Part shown: in pieces, positions 53,763-62,278 of the stretch | Layout of the letters: each line of letters opens with the position of its first letter | Numbering within the stretch: position 1 is the first letter of the stretch | From: Melaminivora jejuensis | GTDB lineage: Bacteria > Pseudomonadota > Gammaproteobacteria > Burkholderiales > Burkholderiaceae_C | NCBI RefSeq assembly: GCF_017811175.1 | Contig: NZ_JACWIJ010000002.1 | Span: forward strand, 3,353,501 to 3,417,500 | Direction of reading: 5' to 3' | DNA: 64,000 bases | Position numbers and translations under genes: made by a program | The notes under the pieces: generated by a model | Database searches by the model: none | Told to the model about the DNA's origin: nothing | What the model saw: only the letters and a program-made list of their open reading frames with translations

Positions 53763-54032
53763 ATGACCCCCCAGTTCGTCCTGACCATGGGCCGCGAGGC
53801 CCTGACCACGCTGTTGATGATCGCCCTGCCGGTGCTGGGCACCGTGATGGCCGTGGGTCTGACGGTGAGCATCTTCCAGGCAGTGACGCAGATCCACGAG
53901 GCCACGCTGGCCTTTGTGCCCAAGCTGCTGGGCGCCGTGCTGGTGCTGGCCATCGCCGGGCCGTGGATGCTGTCCACGCTGGTGGATTTCCTGCGCCGCA
54001 CCATCGAGGGCATCCCCGGCGTGGTCGGCTGA
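53763..54032 (+). CDS. fliQ: Export-gate protein FliQ
   Basis: 89 residues, the same as E. coli FliQ; two membrane helices. LTMGREALTTLLMIALPVLG and SIFQAVTQIHEATLAFVPKL are conserved. ATG 53763. 51 nt after fliP and 43 nt before fliR. Confidence 0.97.
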   Translation: MTPQFVLTMGREALTTLLMIALPVLGTVMAVGLTVSIFQAVTQIHEATLAFVPKLLGAVLVLAIAGPWMLSTLVDFLRRTIEGIPGVVG

Positions 54033-54075
54033 GACTGCCGCGCAGGCGGGCCGGCAAAGCAGGGGCGGGGTTGCC

Positions 54076-54843
54076 TTGATCACCTTCTCCGAGGCGCAGA
54101 TCATGGCCTGGCTGTCGCCGGTGCTGTGGCCGTTTCTGCGCGTGCTGGCGCTGTTTTCCACGGCGCCGGTGTTTTCCATGCGCGCCATCCCGGTGCGCAC
54201 GCGCATTGGCCTGGCCTTTCTGATCGCCGTGTGCGCCCAGGCCGTGCTGCCCGAGCAGCCGGTCATCAGCGTCAATGGCCGGGCGGCGCTGGGCGCGGTG
54301 GTGCAGCAGGTGTTCATCGGCGTGTCGATGGGTTTTGCAGTGCGCCTGGTGTTCGCCTCGGTGGAACTCGCCGGCGAGGTCATCGGCCTGCAGATGGGCT
54401 TGAACTTCGCTTCCTTCTTCGACCCGGCCAGCAACGCCCAGGTCAGCGCCGTGGCGCGCTTTTTCGGCAACATGGCGCTGCTGCTGTTCGTGGTCATCAA
54501 CGGCCACCTGATGGTGCTGATGGCCGTGGTCAAGAGCTTCGAGCGCTTTCCAGTGCAGGATCAGTGGCTGTCGGCGCTGGGCCAGATGCGCCTGCACGAG
54601 CTGGGCGCGTCGTTGTTTTCCAGCGCCCTGTGGATCGCCCTGCCCATGGTGGCCATGCTGCTGTTCGTCAACCTGACGCTGGGCATCATCTCGCGCGTGG
54701 CGCCGCAGATGAACATCTACGCCGTGGGCTTTCCGGTCACGCTCACCGTCGGCCTGCTGGGCATCTCGGCCACGCTGCCGACGCTGGAGCAGCCCATGCT
54801 GAGCCTGCTGGAGCGGGTCATCGCCCTGTTCGCGCCCGCCTGA
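54076..54843 (+). CDS. fliR: Export-gate protein FliR
   Basis: 255 residues (E. coli 261) from TTG 54076, with AGGGGCGGGG upstream; no ATG fits the conserved N-terminus (ITFSEAQIMAWLSPVLWPFL) without losing part of it, though ATG 54103 lies just inside. Six membrane helices expected. GLQMGLNFASFFDPASNAQV is a family motif. Last gene of the fli operon. Repeat copy G follows. Confidence 0.95.
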   Translation: MITFSEAQIMAWLSPVLWPFLRVLALFSTAPVFSMRAIPVRTRIGLAFLIAVCAQAVLPEQPVISVNGRAALGAVVQQVFIGVSMGFAVRLVFASVELAGEVIGLQMGLNFASFFDPASNAQVSAVARFFGNMALLLFVVINGHLMVLMAVVKSFERFPVQDQWLSALGQMRLHELGASLFSSALWIALPMVAMLLFVNLTLGIISRVAPQMNIYAVGFPVTLTVGLLGISATLPTLEQPMLSLLERVIALFAPA

Positions 54844-54858
54844 GGTGGCCGGTTGCAG

Positions 54859-54965
54859 AAAAAAAATGATAGCTGGCAGCGCTTGTCAGTCAATGGTTTC
54901 AGCGTGTTTTCATTCGCAAAACGTTGACTGGCAAGCGCTGTCAGCTATTGTTTTGATAGTAAAAA
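54859..54965. repeat. Dispersed repeat, copy G (full palindrome)
   Basis: Left arm AATGATAGCTGGCAGCGCTT then GTCAGTCAATGGTTTCAGC; right arm AAAACGTTGACTGGCAAGCG then CTGTCAGCTATTGTTTTGAT. The arms are inverted copies of the half-repeat. It fills the whole gap between convergent fliR and the response regulator gene and could act as a two-way terminator (A run at the left, T-rich at the right). Confidence 0.85.
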
Positions 54966-54966
54966 A

Positions 54967-55596
54967 TTAGACCAGCTGGTTGCGTATGGCATATACCGTC
55001 AGCTCGGAGTTGGTGGTCAGCTGCAGCTTTTGCAGCACGCGGGCGCGATAGACGCTCACCGTCTTGGGGCTGAGCATCAGCTCCTCGGCGATCTCCGACA
55101 GGCGCCGGCCCGAGGCGATCTTGACCAGCGTCTGCAACTCGCGCTCGCTGAGCTGCTCGTGCGGCAGCTCGGCCTCGGGCTGGGCCAGGCTGTCGGCCAG
55201 CAGCTGCGCCACCTCGGGCGTGAGGTACTTGCGCCCCTGTGCCAGGGTCTGCACGGCGGCGATGAGCTGCAGCGGATCGCCCGCCTTGTTGGCATAGCCC
55301 TGGGCGCCGGCGCGGATGGCGCGCAGCGCGTATTGATCCTCGGGGTACATGGAGACTATCAGCACGCGGATGTGCGGGTGCGTGTCGCGCAGCGTGGCCA
55401 GCACCTCCAGGCCGCTGCGCCCGGGCAGGTTCAAGTCCAGCAGCAGCACGTCGCAGGCGGCAGTGCGCAGCGCCTCGCGCAGCTCCGGGTAGCTGCCGGC
55501 CTCGCCGGTCACGGTGATGTCGGGCGACTCGGTCAACGTGTCGCGGATGCCGCGCCTGAGCACGGCATGGTCGTCGCACAGCACGACGTGGATCAT
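54967..55596 (-). CDS. NarL/FixJ-type response regulator
   Basis: 209 residues. Receiver domain with Asp8-Asp9 and phospho-acceptor Asp54 (DVLLLDLNLPGRSGLEVL). C-terminal LuxR helix-turn-helix: LSERELQTLVKIASGRRLSE, then LMLSPKTVSVYRARVLQKL. It is 68 nt downstream of the histidine kinase on the same strand, so they form a pair. Regulon unknown. Lying between fli and che operons it may act on motility, but that is positional. Confidence 0.92.
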   Translation of the reverse strand: MIHVVLCDDHAVLRRGIRDTLTESPDITVTGEAGSYPELREALRTAACDVLLLDLNLPGRSGLEVLATLRDTHPHIRVLIVSMYPEDQYALRAIRAGAQGYANKAGDPLQLIAAVQTLAQGRKYLTPEVAQLLADSLAQPEAELPHEQLSERELQTLVKIASGRRLSEIAEELMLSPKTVSVYRARVLQKLQLTTNSELTVYAIRNQLV

Positions 55597-55664
55597 GGGC
55601 CAGCTCCTTTCTCCCTCGCTACTGTGTCCCGGCGCGCAGCCGGGGCCTGCAGCCGATGGTAGCG

Positions 55665-56798
55665 TCAGCCCTCGGCGGGCTGGCCTTGCTCCTGCAGCGG
55701 CAGCGACAGGATGATGGAGGTGCCGCGCCCGGGCTGGCTGCTCACGTCCAGCCAGCCGCCGGCGCGGCGCGCGCGCTCGGCCAGACCCTTGAGGCCGAAC
55801 GAGCGCGGCTTGGCCAGCATCTGCGGCGCGATGCCGCAGCCGTCGTCGCTGATCTCCACGGTGAGCACGCCCTCATGGTCGGACAGCTCGATGCGCACGC
55901 TGCGCGCCCGGGCGTATTTCTGGATGTTGGTCAGCGCCTCCTGGGCCGTGCGATAGGCCACCAGCTGCAGCGCCGGCGCCAGCGTGGCCATGGCGCCGGC
56001 GCTGCAGCTCAGGCGCACCGGCAGCCGGGTGCGCCGCTCGAAGCTCTCGGCCAGCCACTGCACGGCGGCCTGCAGGCCCTGGTCGAGCACCGGCGGGCGC
56101 AGATTCATCATGATGCGCTGGCTGGCATCCATGGCGTGCTGCAGCATCTCGGCAGCCGCCTGGGCGTGCTCGCGCAGGCCGCCCTCGGGGGCGTGGCGAC
56201 CGATCCAGGCCAGGTCGAAGCGCGCCGCCGCCAGCGCGCCGCCGATGTCGTCGTGGATCTCGCGCGCAATGGCGGCGCGCTCCTCCTCGATGGAGGTCTG
56301 CAGGTGCTCGGCCAGCGCCGCCAGGCGCTGCTCGGAGGCGGCCAGCTCGGCATTGGCCTGCTCGCGCAGGCGCCGCGCCTCGGCCAGTTCGAGCACGCGC
56401 TCGACCACGCGCGGCAGATGGGCCACGTCGTCCTTGAGCAGATAGTCGGCAAAGCCCATGCGCATGGCGTCCACGGCGGCGGCCTCGCCGATGGCGCCCG
56501 TCAGCAGGATGAAGGGCGGTGGCTGCACGTGCGCCATGCCCGCAGCCAGTTGCCAGGCATCGACGGCGGTGAAGCCGGCCAGCCGGTAGTCGGCCACAAT
56601 CACATCGCAGGCCTGCTGCGCCAGGTGCTCGGCAAAGGCCTGCAGCGTGTCCACCTGCTGGATCTGGTGCTCCAGGGCGCTGCGGCGCAGCACGCGCTGC
56701 ACCAGCGCGTGATCGGCTGCACAATCTTCGAGATGCAGCACGCGCACCGGGCTTTTCCGGGGGTTGGACGCTCCCTGGTTGGGTATCATGGGATACAT
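55665..56798 (-). CDS. Histidine kinase with N-terminal receiver (HisKA_3/NarX type)
   Basis: 377 residues from ATG 56798 (MYPMIPNQGA); ATG 56789 is also possible and neither has a good ribosome site. N-terminal receiver with Asp70 (CDVIVADYRLAGFTAVD). Then a helical linker and the HisKA_3 dimerisation helix with His182 (AIAREIHDDIGGALAAARF). HATPase: AYRTAQEALTNIQKYA, VEISDDGCGIAP and GLKGLAERARRAGG. No membrane segment, so it senses in the cytoplasm or receives phosphate from another kinase. Partner of the LuxR-type regulator. Divergent from the CheZ-like gene. Confidence 0.9.
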   Translation of the reverse strand: MYPMIPNQGASNPRKSPVRVLHLEDCAADHALVQRVLRRSALEHQIQQVDTLQAFAEHLAQQACDVIVADYRLAGFTAVDAWQLAAGMAHVQPPPFILLTGAIGEAAAVDAMRMGFADYLLKDDVAHLPRVVERVLELAEARRLREQANAELAASEQRLAALAEHLQTSIEEERAAIAREIHDDIGGALAAARFDLAWIGRHAPEGGLREHAQAAAEMLQHAMDASQRIMMNLRPPVLDQGLQAAVQWLAESFERRTRLPVRLSCSAGAMATLAPALQLVAYRTAQEALTNIQKYARARSVRIELSDHEGVLTVEISDDGCGIAPQMLAKPRSFGLKGLAERARRAGGWLDVSSQPGRGTSIILSLPLQEQGQPAEG

Positions 56799-56882
56799 AT
56801 TGGAACAATTGGTTCGATTGTCGCTTGTGCGCCCGCAGCCTGACGTTTGTTGGCCGACCTCGCCAGCGATGATGGAGAAACG

Positions 56883-57326
56883 ATGCAATCCTCGCCTGAT
56901 ACGCCGTCCGAGCCGGCAGTACAGATATCCTTGCTGGTGGCTGCCGATGTGCAGGATGCGCTGCTGACCGTGATGCATGATCTGAACCGGCTGGAGGGCT
57001 TGCTCAACCATGCCACGGACAACCTGCTGGCGCGCTTCGGCGAGGCCAATGCCTCGCTGACCGATGCCGCCGTGGCCGGCAACCAGCAACTGGCGACGCT
57101 GCGCGAGGCGCTGCGCAGCGCGGTCACCGAACTGCAGTTTCACGACATGGCCACGCAGCTCATCTCGCACACCAGCCGGGTGCTGCAGGGCTGCGCCTTT
57201 CGCCTGGCCGCCGAGACCATGGGCGACAGCGACGGCGAGGCGGCTGCCGATGCCGAGCTGATGCCCGGGCGCCCCAACCCGGTCACGCAAAGCGAGATGG
57301 AAGCCGGCTCGGTGGAGCTGTTCTGA
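56883..57326 (+). CDS. Small CheZ-like chemotaxis protein
   Basis: 147 residues from ATG 56883 (GGAGAAACG before it). All helical. LQFHDMATQLI (84-94) copies the CheZ catalytic motif QDFHDLTGQVI, with Asp88 and Gln92 at the same spacing as E. coli Asp143/Gln147. The C-terminus SEMEAGSVELF ends like the CheY-binding tail of CheZ and almost like the end of CheD here (GGSVDLF). It lies just upstream of cheY-cheA. It is shorter than CheZ (207) and may be a second CheY-P phosphatase. Inference; not proven. Confidence 0.65.
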   Translation: MQSSPDTPSEPAVQISLLVAADVQDALLTVMHDLNRLEGLLNHATDNLLARFGEANASLTDAAVAGNQQLATLREALRSAVTELQFHDMATQLISHTSRVLQGCAFRLAAETMGDSDGEAAADAELMPGRPNPVTQSEMEAGSVELF

Positions 57327-57403
57327 AGTCCGGCTCGGGGCGGGGGCGCCGGGCGCTTTAGTATCCACAGATCAATCAAAACGGAAAGACGTTGGAGCTT
57401 TAC

Positions 57404-57766
57404 ATGCAGACCATTCTCGCGGTCGATGACTCGCCTTCCATGCGCAAGATGGTGTCGTTCACACTCACCGGAGCGGGCTATCACGTAGTGGAGGCCGTGG
57501 ACGGCCAGGATGCGCTGGAAAAGGCCGAAACGCACGAGATCCATCTGGTGCTGGCCGACCAGAACATGCCGCGCCTGGACGGCATCGGCCTGACGCGCAA
57601 GCTGCGCGAACACCCGCGCTTTCGCAGCACGCCCATCCTGATCCTGACTACCGAGTCCAGCGATCAGATGAAGCAGGCGGGCCGCAGCGCCGGCGCCACC
57701 GGCTGGCTGGTCAAGCCGTTCGACCCGACCCGGCTCATCGAGGTCATCCAGAAAGTCATCCGCTGA
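57404..57766 (+). CDS. cheY: CheY-like response regulator (second copy)
   Basis: 120 residues from ATG 57404 (GGAG 8 nt before; a TTG at 57392 overlaps the site). Receiver only. Asp8-Asp9, Asp52 (HLVLADQNMPRLDG), LTTESSDQMK and KPFDPTRLIEV. It is divergent from the 23-kb CheY and more like the CheY of cheA-linked operons. First kinase-linked gene of the che operon. Confidence 0.93.
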   Translation: MQTILAVDDSPSMRKMVSFTLTGAGYHVVEAVDGQDALEKAETHEIHLVLADQNMPRLDGIGLTRKLREHPRFRSTPILILTTESSDQMKQAGRSAGATGWLVKPFDPTRLIEVIQKVIR

Positions 57767-57811
57767 GGCCGTGGGCTCTCGCGCATCAGGACACGGCACA
57801 GGGGCAGCACC

Positions 57812-60019
57812 ATGACGGATACACAGCAAGGCGGCGCAGGGATGGATTTCGACCTGAGCCAGTTCTATCAAATTTTCTTTGAAGAAGCGGCGGAGAACCT
57901 CGACCAGATGGAGCAGATGCTGCTGGGCCTGGACTTCGGCGCGGTCAACGACGAGGAGCTCAACGGCATCTTCCGCTGCGCGCACTCGATCAAGGGCGGC
58001 TCGGCCACCTTCGGCTTCTCCGACGTGGCCGAACTCACGCACCACATGGAGTCGCTGCTCGATCGCCTGCGCCGCCACGAGCTGCAGCTGATCCCGGAGA
58101 TGGTGGACGTGCTGCTCGAATCGGCGGACGCCTCGCGCAGTCTGCTGGCGCGCCACCAGGCCGGCGGCCAGGGCGAGGCGCCCTCCACGCGCGAGCTGGT
58201 GCTGCACATCAGCGAACTGGCCGCTGGCGGTGGGGGGGCTGCGCCTGCCGCTCCGGCCCCGGCCCCGGTGCCGGCGCCTGCTCCCGTGCCGGCGCCTGCT
58301 CCGGCAGCGCCCGAGGCTGCCGCCAGCGCCGCGCTGCCGGCTGGCCAGCGCGCCCTGGAGATCCATATCGGCCCGCTGGAGCAGCCCGCCGTCGCCGACG
58401 CCATCAAGGAGCTGTTTCGCGACATCCCCGGCCTGGGCAGCATTGCCGACCTGCCCGACGAGCGCCCCGGAATGCGCCGCTTTGCGGTCACCACCAGCTC
58501 CAGCGACGAAGACCTGCTGGACTTGTTCGTCTTCCACGTCGCCAAGGAGCAGGTGGCCATCGTGCCTGCCGCATCATCCGCTGCACCGGTCGCCCCCGGG
58601 CAGGCCGATGCGCCTGATCAGGCATCCCACGCGGCGGGCCATGAAGCGGGCCATGAGGAGGCCGGGCCTGTGGCGCTGCAGGGCAGCTACGGCTTTTTCC
58701 CCGGCGCTCCGGGCGCTCCTGCCAACGCCCAGGCCGCAGCTGCCGCAGCTGCCGCAGCTGCAGTGCCTGGCGCCCCGGCCCCGGCGGCGCAGCAGCCAGC
58801 GGCCCGGCGCCCCGCAGCCGAGGGCCGCGCCGGCGGCGCTGCCGCCTCGTCCATGGAGTCCACCACCATCCGCGTGGCCGTCTCCAAGGTCGATCAGCTC
58901 ATCAACCTGGTGGGCGAGCTGGTCATCACCCAGGCCATGCTGGCGCAAAACAGCCGGGGGCTGGACTCCAACCTGCACCAGCAACTGCTGGCCGGCCTGG
59001 CCGACCTGGATCGCAACACGCGCGACCTGCAGGAGTCGGTCATGTCGATCCGCATGATCCCGATGTCCACGGTGTTCAGCCGCTTCCCGCGCATGTTGCG
59101 CGACCTGGCCGGCAAGCTGGGCAAGAAGGTCGATTTCGTCACCCAGGGCGAGGCCACCGAACTGGACAAGAGCCTGGTCGAAAAAATCACCGACCCGCTG
59201 ACCCACCTGGTGCGCAACAGCTGCGACCATGGCATCGAGATGCCTGCCGAGCGCCTGGCTGCCGGCAAGCGCGAGAGCGGCACGCTGACGCTGGCGGCCT
59301 CGCACCAGGGCGGCTCCATCGTCATCGAGGTGCGCGACGACGGCAAGGGCCTATCGCGCGAGAAGATCCTGAGAAAGGCGCGCGAGCGCGGCATGGATGC
59401 GCCCGACACGCTCAGCGATGGCGAAGTCTGGAACCTGATCCTGGCGCCCGGCTTTTCCACTGCCGAGGTGGTCACCGACGTGTCGGGCCGAGGCGTCGGC
59501 ATGGACGTGGTCAAGAAGAACATCGCGGCGCTCAACGGCTCCATCGAGATCGACTCCGCCGAAGGCTACGGTATGCGCGTGTCGGTGCGCCTGCCCCTGA
59601 CCCTGGCCATCATGGACGGCATGTCGCTGGGCGTGGGCGACGAGGTGTACATCCTGCCGCTGTCCTCGGTGGTCGAGTCCTTCCAGATCGACCCGCAGCA
59701 AGTCAACACCGTGGCGCAGGGCTCGCAGCTGGTCAAGGTACGCGAGGAGTACATGCCGGTGGTGTCGCTGGAGCGCATCTTCCAGGTGCCGCGCCCGCAA
59801 AGCGCCACCAGCAACAACATCATGGTCGTGGTCGAGGCCGACGGCAGCCGCGTGGCGGTGCTGGTCGATGAGCTGCTGGGCCAGCACCAGGTGGTGGTCA
59901 AGAACCTGGAGACCAACTACCGCAAGGTGCCCAACGTCTCGGGCGCCACCATTTTGGGCGACGGCACGGTGGCTTTGATCCTGGACACCGCCGCGCTGGT
60001 GCGCCGCGCGCGCCACTGA
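57812..60019 (+). CDS. cheA: Chemotaxis histidine kinase CheA
   Basis: 735 residues (E. coli 654). HPt domain with His58 (IFRCAHSIKGGSATFGF). A P2-like region, then two low-complexity linkers: a Pro/Ala repeat at about 145-175 and an Ala-rich run near 308-325. P3 dimerisation helices, ATP site (LTHLVRNSCDHGIEMP, VRDDGKGLSREKI, SGRGVGMDVVKKN) and CheW-like P5 domain (LGVGDEVYILPLSSVVESFQ). It phosphorylates CheY and CheB. ATG 57812, 45 nt after cheY. Confidence 0.97.
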   Translation: MTDTQQGGAGMDFDLSQFYQIFFEEAAENLDQMEQMLLGLDFGAVNDEELNGIFRCAHSIKGGSATFGFSDVAELTHHMESLLDRLRRHELQLIPEMVDVLLESADASRSLLARHQAGGQGEAPSTRELVLHISELAAGGGGAAPAAPAPAPVPAPAPVPAPAPAAPEAAASAALPAGQRALEIHIGPLEQPAVADAIKELFRDIPGLGSIADLPDERPGMRRFAVTTSSSDEDLLDLFVFHVAKEQVAIVPAASSAAPVAPGQADAPDQASHAAGHEAGHEEAGPVALQGSYGFFPGAPGAPANAQAAAAAAAAAAVPGAPAPAAQQPAARRPAAEGRAGGAAASSMESTTIRVAVSKVDQLINLVGELVITQAMLAQNSRGLDSNLHQQLLAGLADLDRNTRDLQESVMSIRMIPMSTVFSRFPRMLRDLAGKLGKKVDFVTQGEATELDKSLVEKITDPLTHLVRNSCDHGIEMPAERLAAGKRESGTLTLAASHQGGSIVIEVRDDGKGLSREKILRKARERGMDAPDTLSDGEVWNLILAPGFSTAEVVTDVSGRGVGMDVVKKNIAALNGSIEIDSAEGYGMRVSVRLPLTLAIMDGMSLGVGDEVYILPLSSVVESFQIDPQQVNTVAQGSQLVKVREEYMPVVSLERIFQVPRPQSATSNNIMVVVEADGSRVAVLVDELLGQHQVVVKNLETNYRKVPNVSGATILGDGTVALILDTAALVRRARH

Positions 60020-60036
60020 CCGGGCCAGGCACAGGG

Positions 60037-60555
60037 ATGGATGGAAACATGAACACAGGCATGAATGCAGCACAGGACACTGCCGGACGCGCCGATGCGT
60101 CTGCCGGCGCACGCGAGTACCTGACCTTCCGGCTGGGCCAGGAGGAGTACGGCATCGACATCCTCAAGGTGCAGGAGATCCGTGGCTACGAGACGCCCAC
60201 GCGCATCTCCGGCGCGCCCTCCTTCATCAAGGGCGTGACCAATCTGCGCGGCACCATCGTGCCTATCGTCGATCTGCGCCTGCGCCTGGGCTGCGCGCAG
60301 GCCGAGTACAACAGCTTCACGGTGGTCATCGTGCTAAACCTGCGCGAGCGCGTGGTCGGCATTGTGGTGGATTCGGTCAGCGATGTGCTGGAGCTGCTGC
60401 CGGCGCAGATGCGCCCGGCCCCGGACGTGGACAGCAGCATCGACCCGCAGTGCATCCGTGGCCTGGGCGCGGTGGGCGAGCGCATGTTGATCCTGCTGGA
60501 CATCGAGCGCCTCATGGCCGGGCTGGACATGGGCCTGGTGGCGGAGTCGGCATGA
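60037..60555 (+). CDS. cheW: Chemotaxis coupling protein CheW
   Basis: 172 residues (E. coli 167); ATG 60037, with ATG 60049 also possible. YLTFRLGQEEYGIDILKVQE, TNLRGTIVPIVDLRLRLG and VVGIVVDSVSDVLELL are CheW motifs. It links receptors to CheA. It overlaps cheR by 4 nt (ATGA). Confidence 0.96.
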   Translation: MDGNMNTGMNAAQDTAGRADASAGAREYLTFRLGQEEYGIDILKVQEIRGYETPTRISGAPSFIKGVTNLRGTIVPIVDLRLRLGCAQAEYNSFTVVIVLNLRERVVGIVVDSVSDVLELLPAQMRPAPDVDSSIDPQCIRGLGAVGERMLILLDIERLMAGLDMGLVAESA

Positions 60556-61463
60556 GGCTTGAGCGCGCCCAGCAGCCACGTGGCGAGGCCGGTCGGCGCA
60601 CCCCTGCGCGGGCGCTGGCCGCGCGCGAGGCGGCGGGCGCCGAGGCCGAGGAGCAGGCGCGCGAGTTCGCCTGGGCCGGGGCCGATTTCGCGCGCGTGCA
60701 AAAGCTGATCTACCAGCACGCCGGCATCAGCCTGCACGATGGCAAGCACGCCATGGTCTACAGCCGGCTGTCGCGCCGCCTGCGCGAGACCGGGCACCGC
60801 AGCTTCAGCGAATACCTGGACTGGCTGGAGCACCACCAGGACGCCAGCGAGTGGCAGGAATTCATCAACGCCCTGACCACCAACCTGACGGCGTTCTTTC
60901 GCGAGCAGCACCACTTCGAGATCCTGGCCGAGCTGCTGCGCAAGCGCCCCGCCGGGCCGTGGAGCATCTGGTGCAACGCCGCCTCGACCGGCGAGGAGCC
61001 GTACTCCATCGTCATGACGGCGCTGGAGTCGCTCAGCAGCGGCGCCACGTTCAAGCTGGCCGCCAGCGACATCGACTCGCGCGTGCTGGCCAAGGCCGCC
61101 GAGGGCGTGTACCGGCTGGACAACCTCAAGGGTCTGTCGCAAGAGCGCCTGCAGCGCTTTTTCCAGCGCGGCAAGGGCGGCAATGCCGGCCTGGCGCGCG
61201 TCAAGCCCGAGCTGCGCCGCTGCATCGACTTTCTGAACGTGAACCTGATCCGCGACGACTGGCCGTTTCGCGAGCCCTTCGACGTGGTGTTCTGCCGTAA
61301 CGTGATGATCTATTTCGATGGCCCGACCCAGCGGCGCGTGCTTGAGCGCATCCACCGCGTGCTCAAGCCCGGTGGCATGCTGTTTGTCGGCCATGCGGAA
61401 AATTTCAGCGACTCGCGCGACCTGTTCGTGCTGCGCGGCAAGACGGCTTACGAGCGCGTGTGA
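60552..61463 (+). CDS. cheR: Chemoreceptor methyltransferase CheR
   Basis: 303 residues from ATG 60552 (E. coli 286). An N-terminal helical domain is followed by the SAM-binding domain with NAASTGEEPYSIVM, DVVFCRNVMIYFD and LKPGGMLFVGHAEN. TTNLTAFFREQHHFEIL is the substrate-side signature. It methylates receptor glutamates. The basic N-terminus (~30 residues) is variable. Confidence 0.96.
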   Translation: MRLERAQQPRGEAGRRTPARALAAREAAGAEAEEQAREFAWAGADFARVQKLIYQHAGISLHDGKHAMVYSRLSRRLRETGHRSFSEYLDWLEHHQDASEWQEFINALTTNLTAFFREQHHFEILAELLRKRPAGPWSIWCNAASTGEEPYSIVMTALESLSSGATFKLAASDIDSRVLAKAAEGVYRLDNLKGLSQERLQRFFQRGKGGNAGLARVKPELRRCIDFLNVNLIRDDWPFREPFDVVFCRNVMIYFDGPTQRRVLERIHRVLKPGGMLFVGHAENFSDSRDLFVLRGKTAYERV

Positions 61464-61492
61464 ACGCTCCCCCTGTTTCGTAAGCCCGCACC

Positions 61493-62221
61493 ATGAATCC
61501 ATACCGCGCCACTACCCCGCCCGCTGCTGCAGCGTCCGCCCCGCAGGAGCGCCGCTACGTGCCGCGCATCACGCCCGTGGCGGGCGAGGCCGGCCCCGCT
61601 CCCGAGGTGACGCTGGCCGAGCTCAAGGCGCGCGCGCGCCGCCCGGGCGAGGCCTCGTTCTTCTATTTCGACCACCACTTCCAGCACAACGCGGTCAAGG
61701 TGCTGCCCGGGGAGTATTTCGTCGCGCGCGAGCGCATCACCATCGTCACTGTGCTGGGCTCGTGCATCGCCGCCTGCCTGTGGGACAGCCGCGCCTGCGT
61801 GGGCGGCATGAACCACTTCATGCTGCCCGATGGCGGCGGTGCGGACACCTCGGGGCGCTACGGCTCCTATGCCATGGAGCTGCTGATCAACGAGATGATG
61901 AAGCAGGGCGCGCGGCGCGAGACACTGCAGGCCAAAATCTTCGGCGGCGGGCAGGTGATGCACAACTTCACCACGCTCAATGTCGGCGAGCGCAACACGC
62001 GCTTCGTGCAGGACTACCTGGCCACCGAGCGCATCCCCATCGTGTCCGAGGACGTGCTGGACATCCATCCGCGCAAGGTGGTGTTCTTTCCGGTCACCGG
62101 CAAGGTCATGGTCAAGCGCCTGGCGCACGCCCATCCGGAGGTGCTGGAGCAAGAGACCGTGCGCGGCAGCGCCGCCCGGGTGGCGCAGGCCAACCGTGGC
62201 GGCAGTGTCGATCTGTTCTGA
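61493..62221 (+). CDS. cheD: Chemoreceptor glutamine deamidase CheD
   Basis: 242 residues. Catalytic Cys in VTVLGSCIAACLW and His in GGMNHFMLPD, with KIFGGGQVMHNF. The C-terminus ends in NRGGSVDLF, which resembles the end of the CheZ-like protein. It deamidates receptor glutamines and is accompanied by CheR and CheB. ATG 61493. Confidence 0.95.
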   Translation: MNPYRATTPPAAAASAPQERRYVPRITPVAGEAGPAPEVTLAELKARARRPGEASFFYFDHHFQHNAVKVLPGEYFVARERITIVTVLGSCIAACLWDSRACVGGMNHFMLPDGGGADTSGRYGSYAMELLINEMMKQGARRETLQAKIFGGGQVMHNFTTLNVGERNTRFVQDYLATERIPIVSEDVLDIHPRKVVFFPVTGKVMVKRLAHAHPEVLEQETVRGSAARVAQANRGGSVDLF

Positions 62222-62278
62222 GTTTTGAGAGATGTCATCGGCGCGCCGCAGCGCGCCTGGAGCGAAAGTGTGAGACCC

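Noticed and set aside
58240..58320. Tandem Pro-Ala-rich codons in cheA as a repeat element or CRISPR
   Set aside because: They encode a flexible linker between CheA domains; unit lengths are irregular and in frame. No CRISPR array, tRNA, rRNA, integrase or IS was found anywhere in the window.
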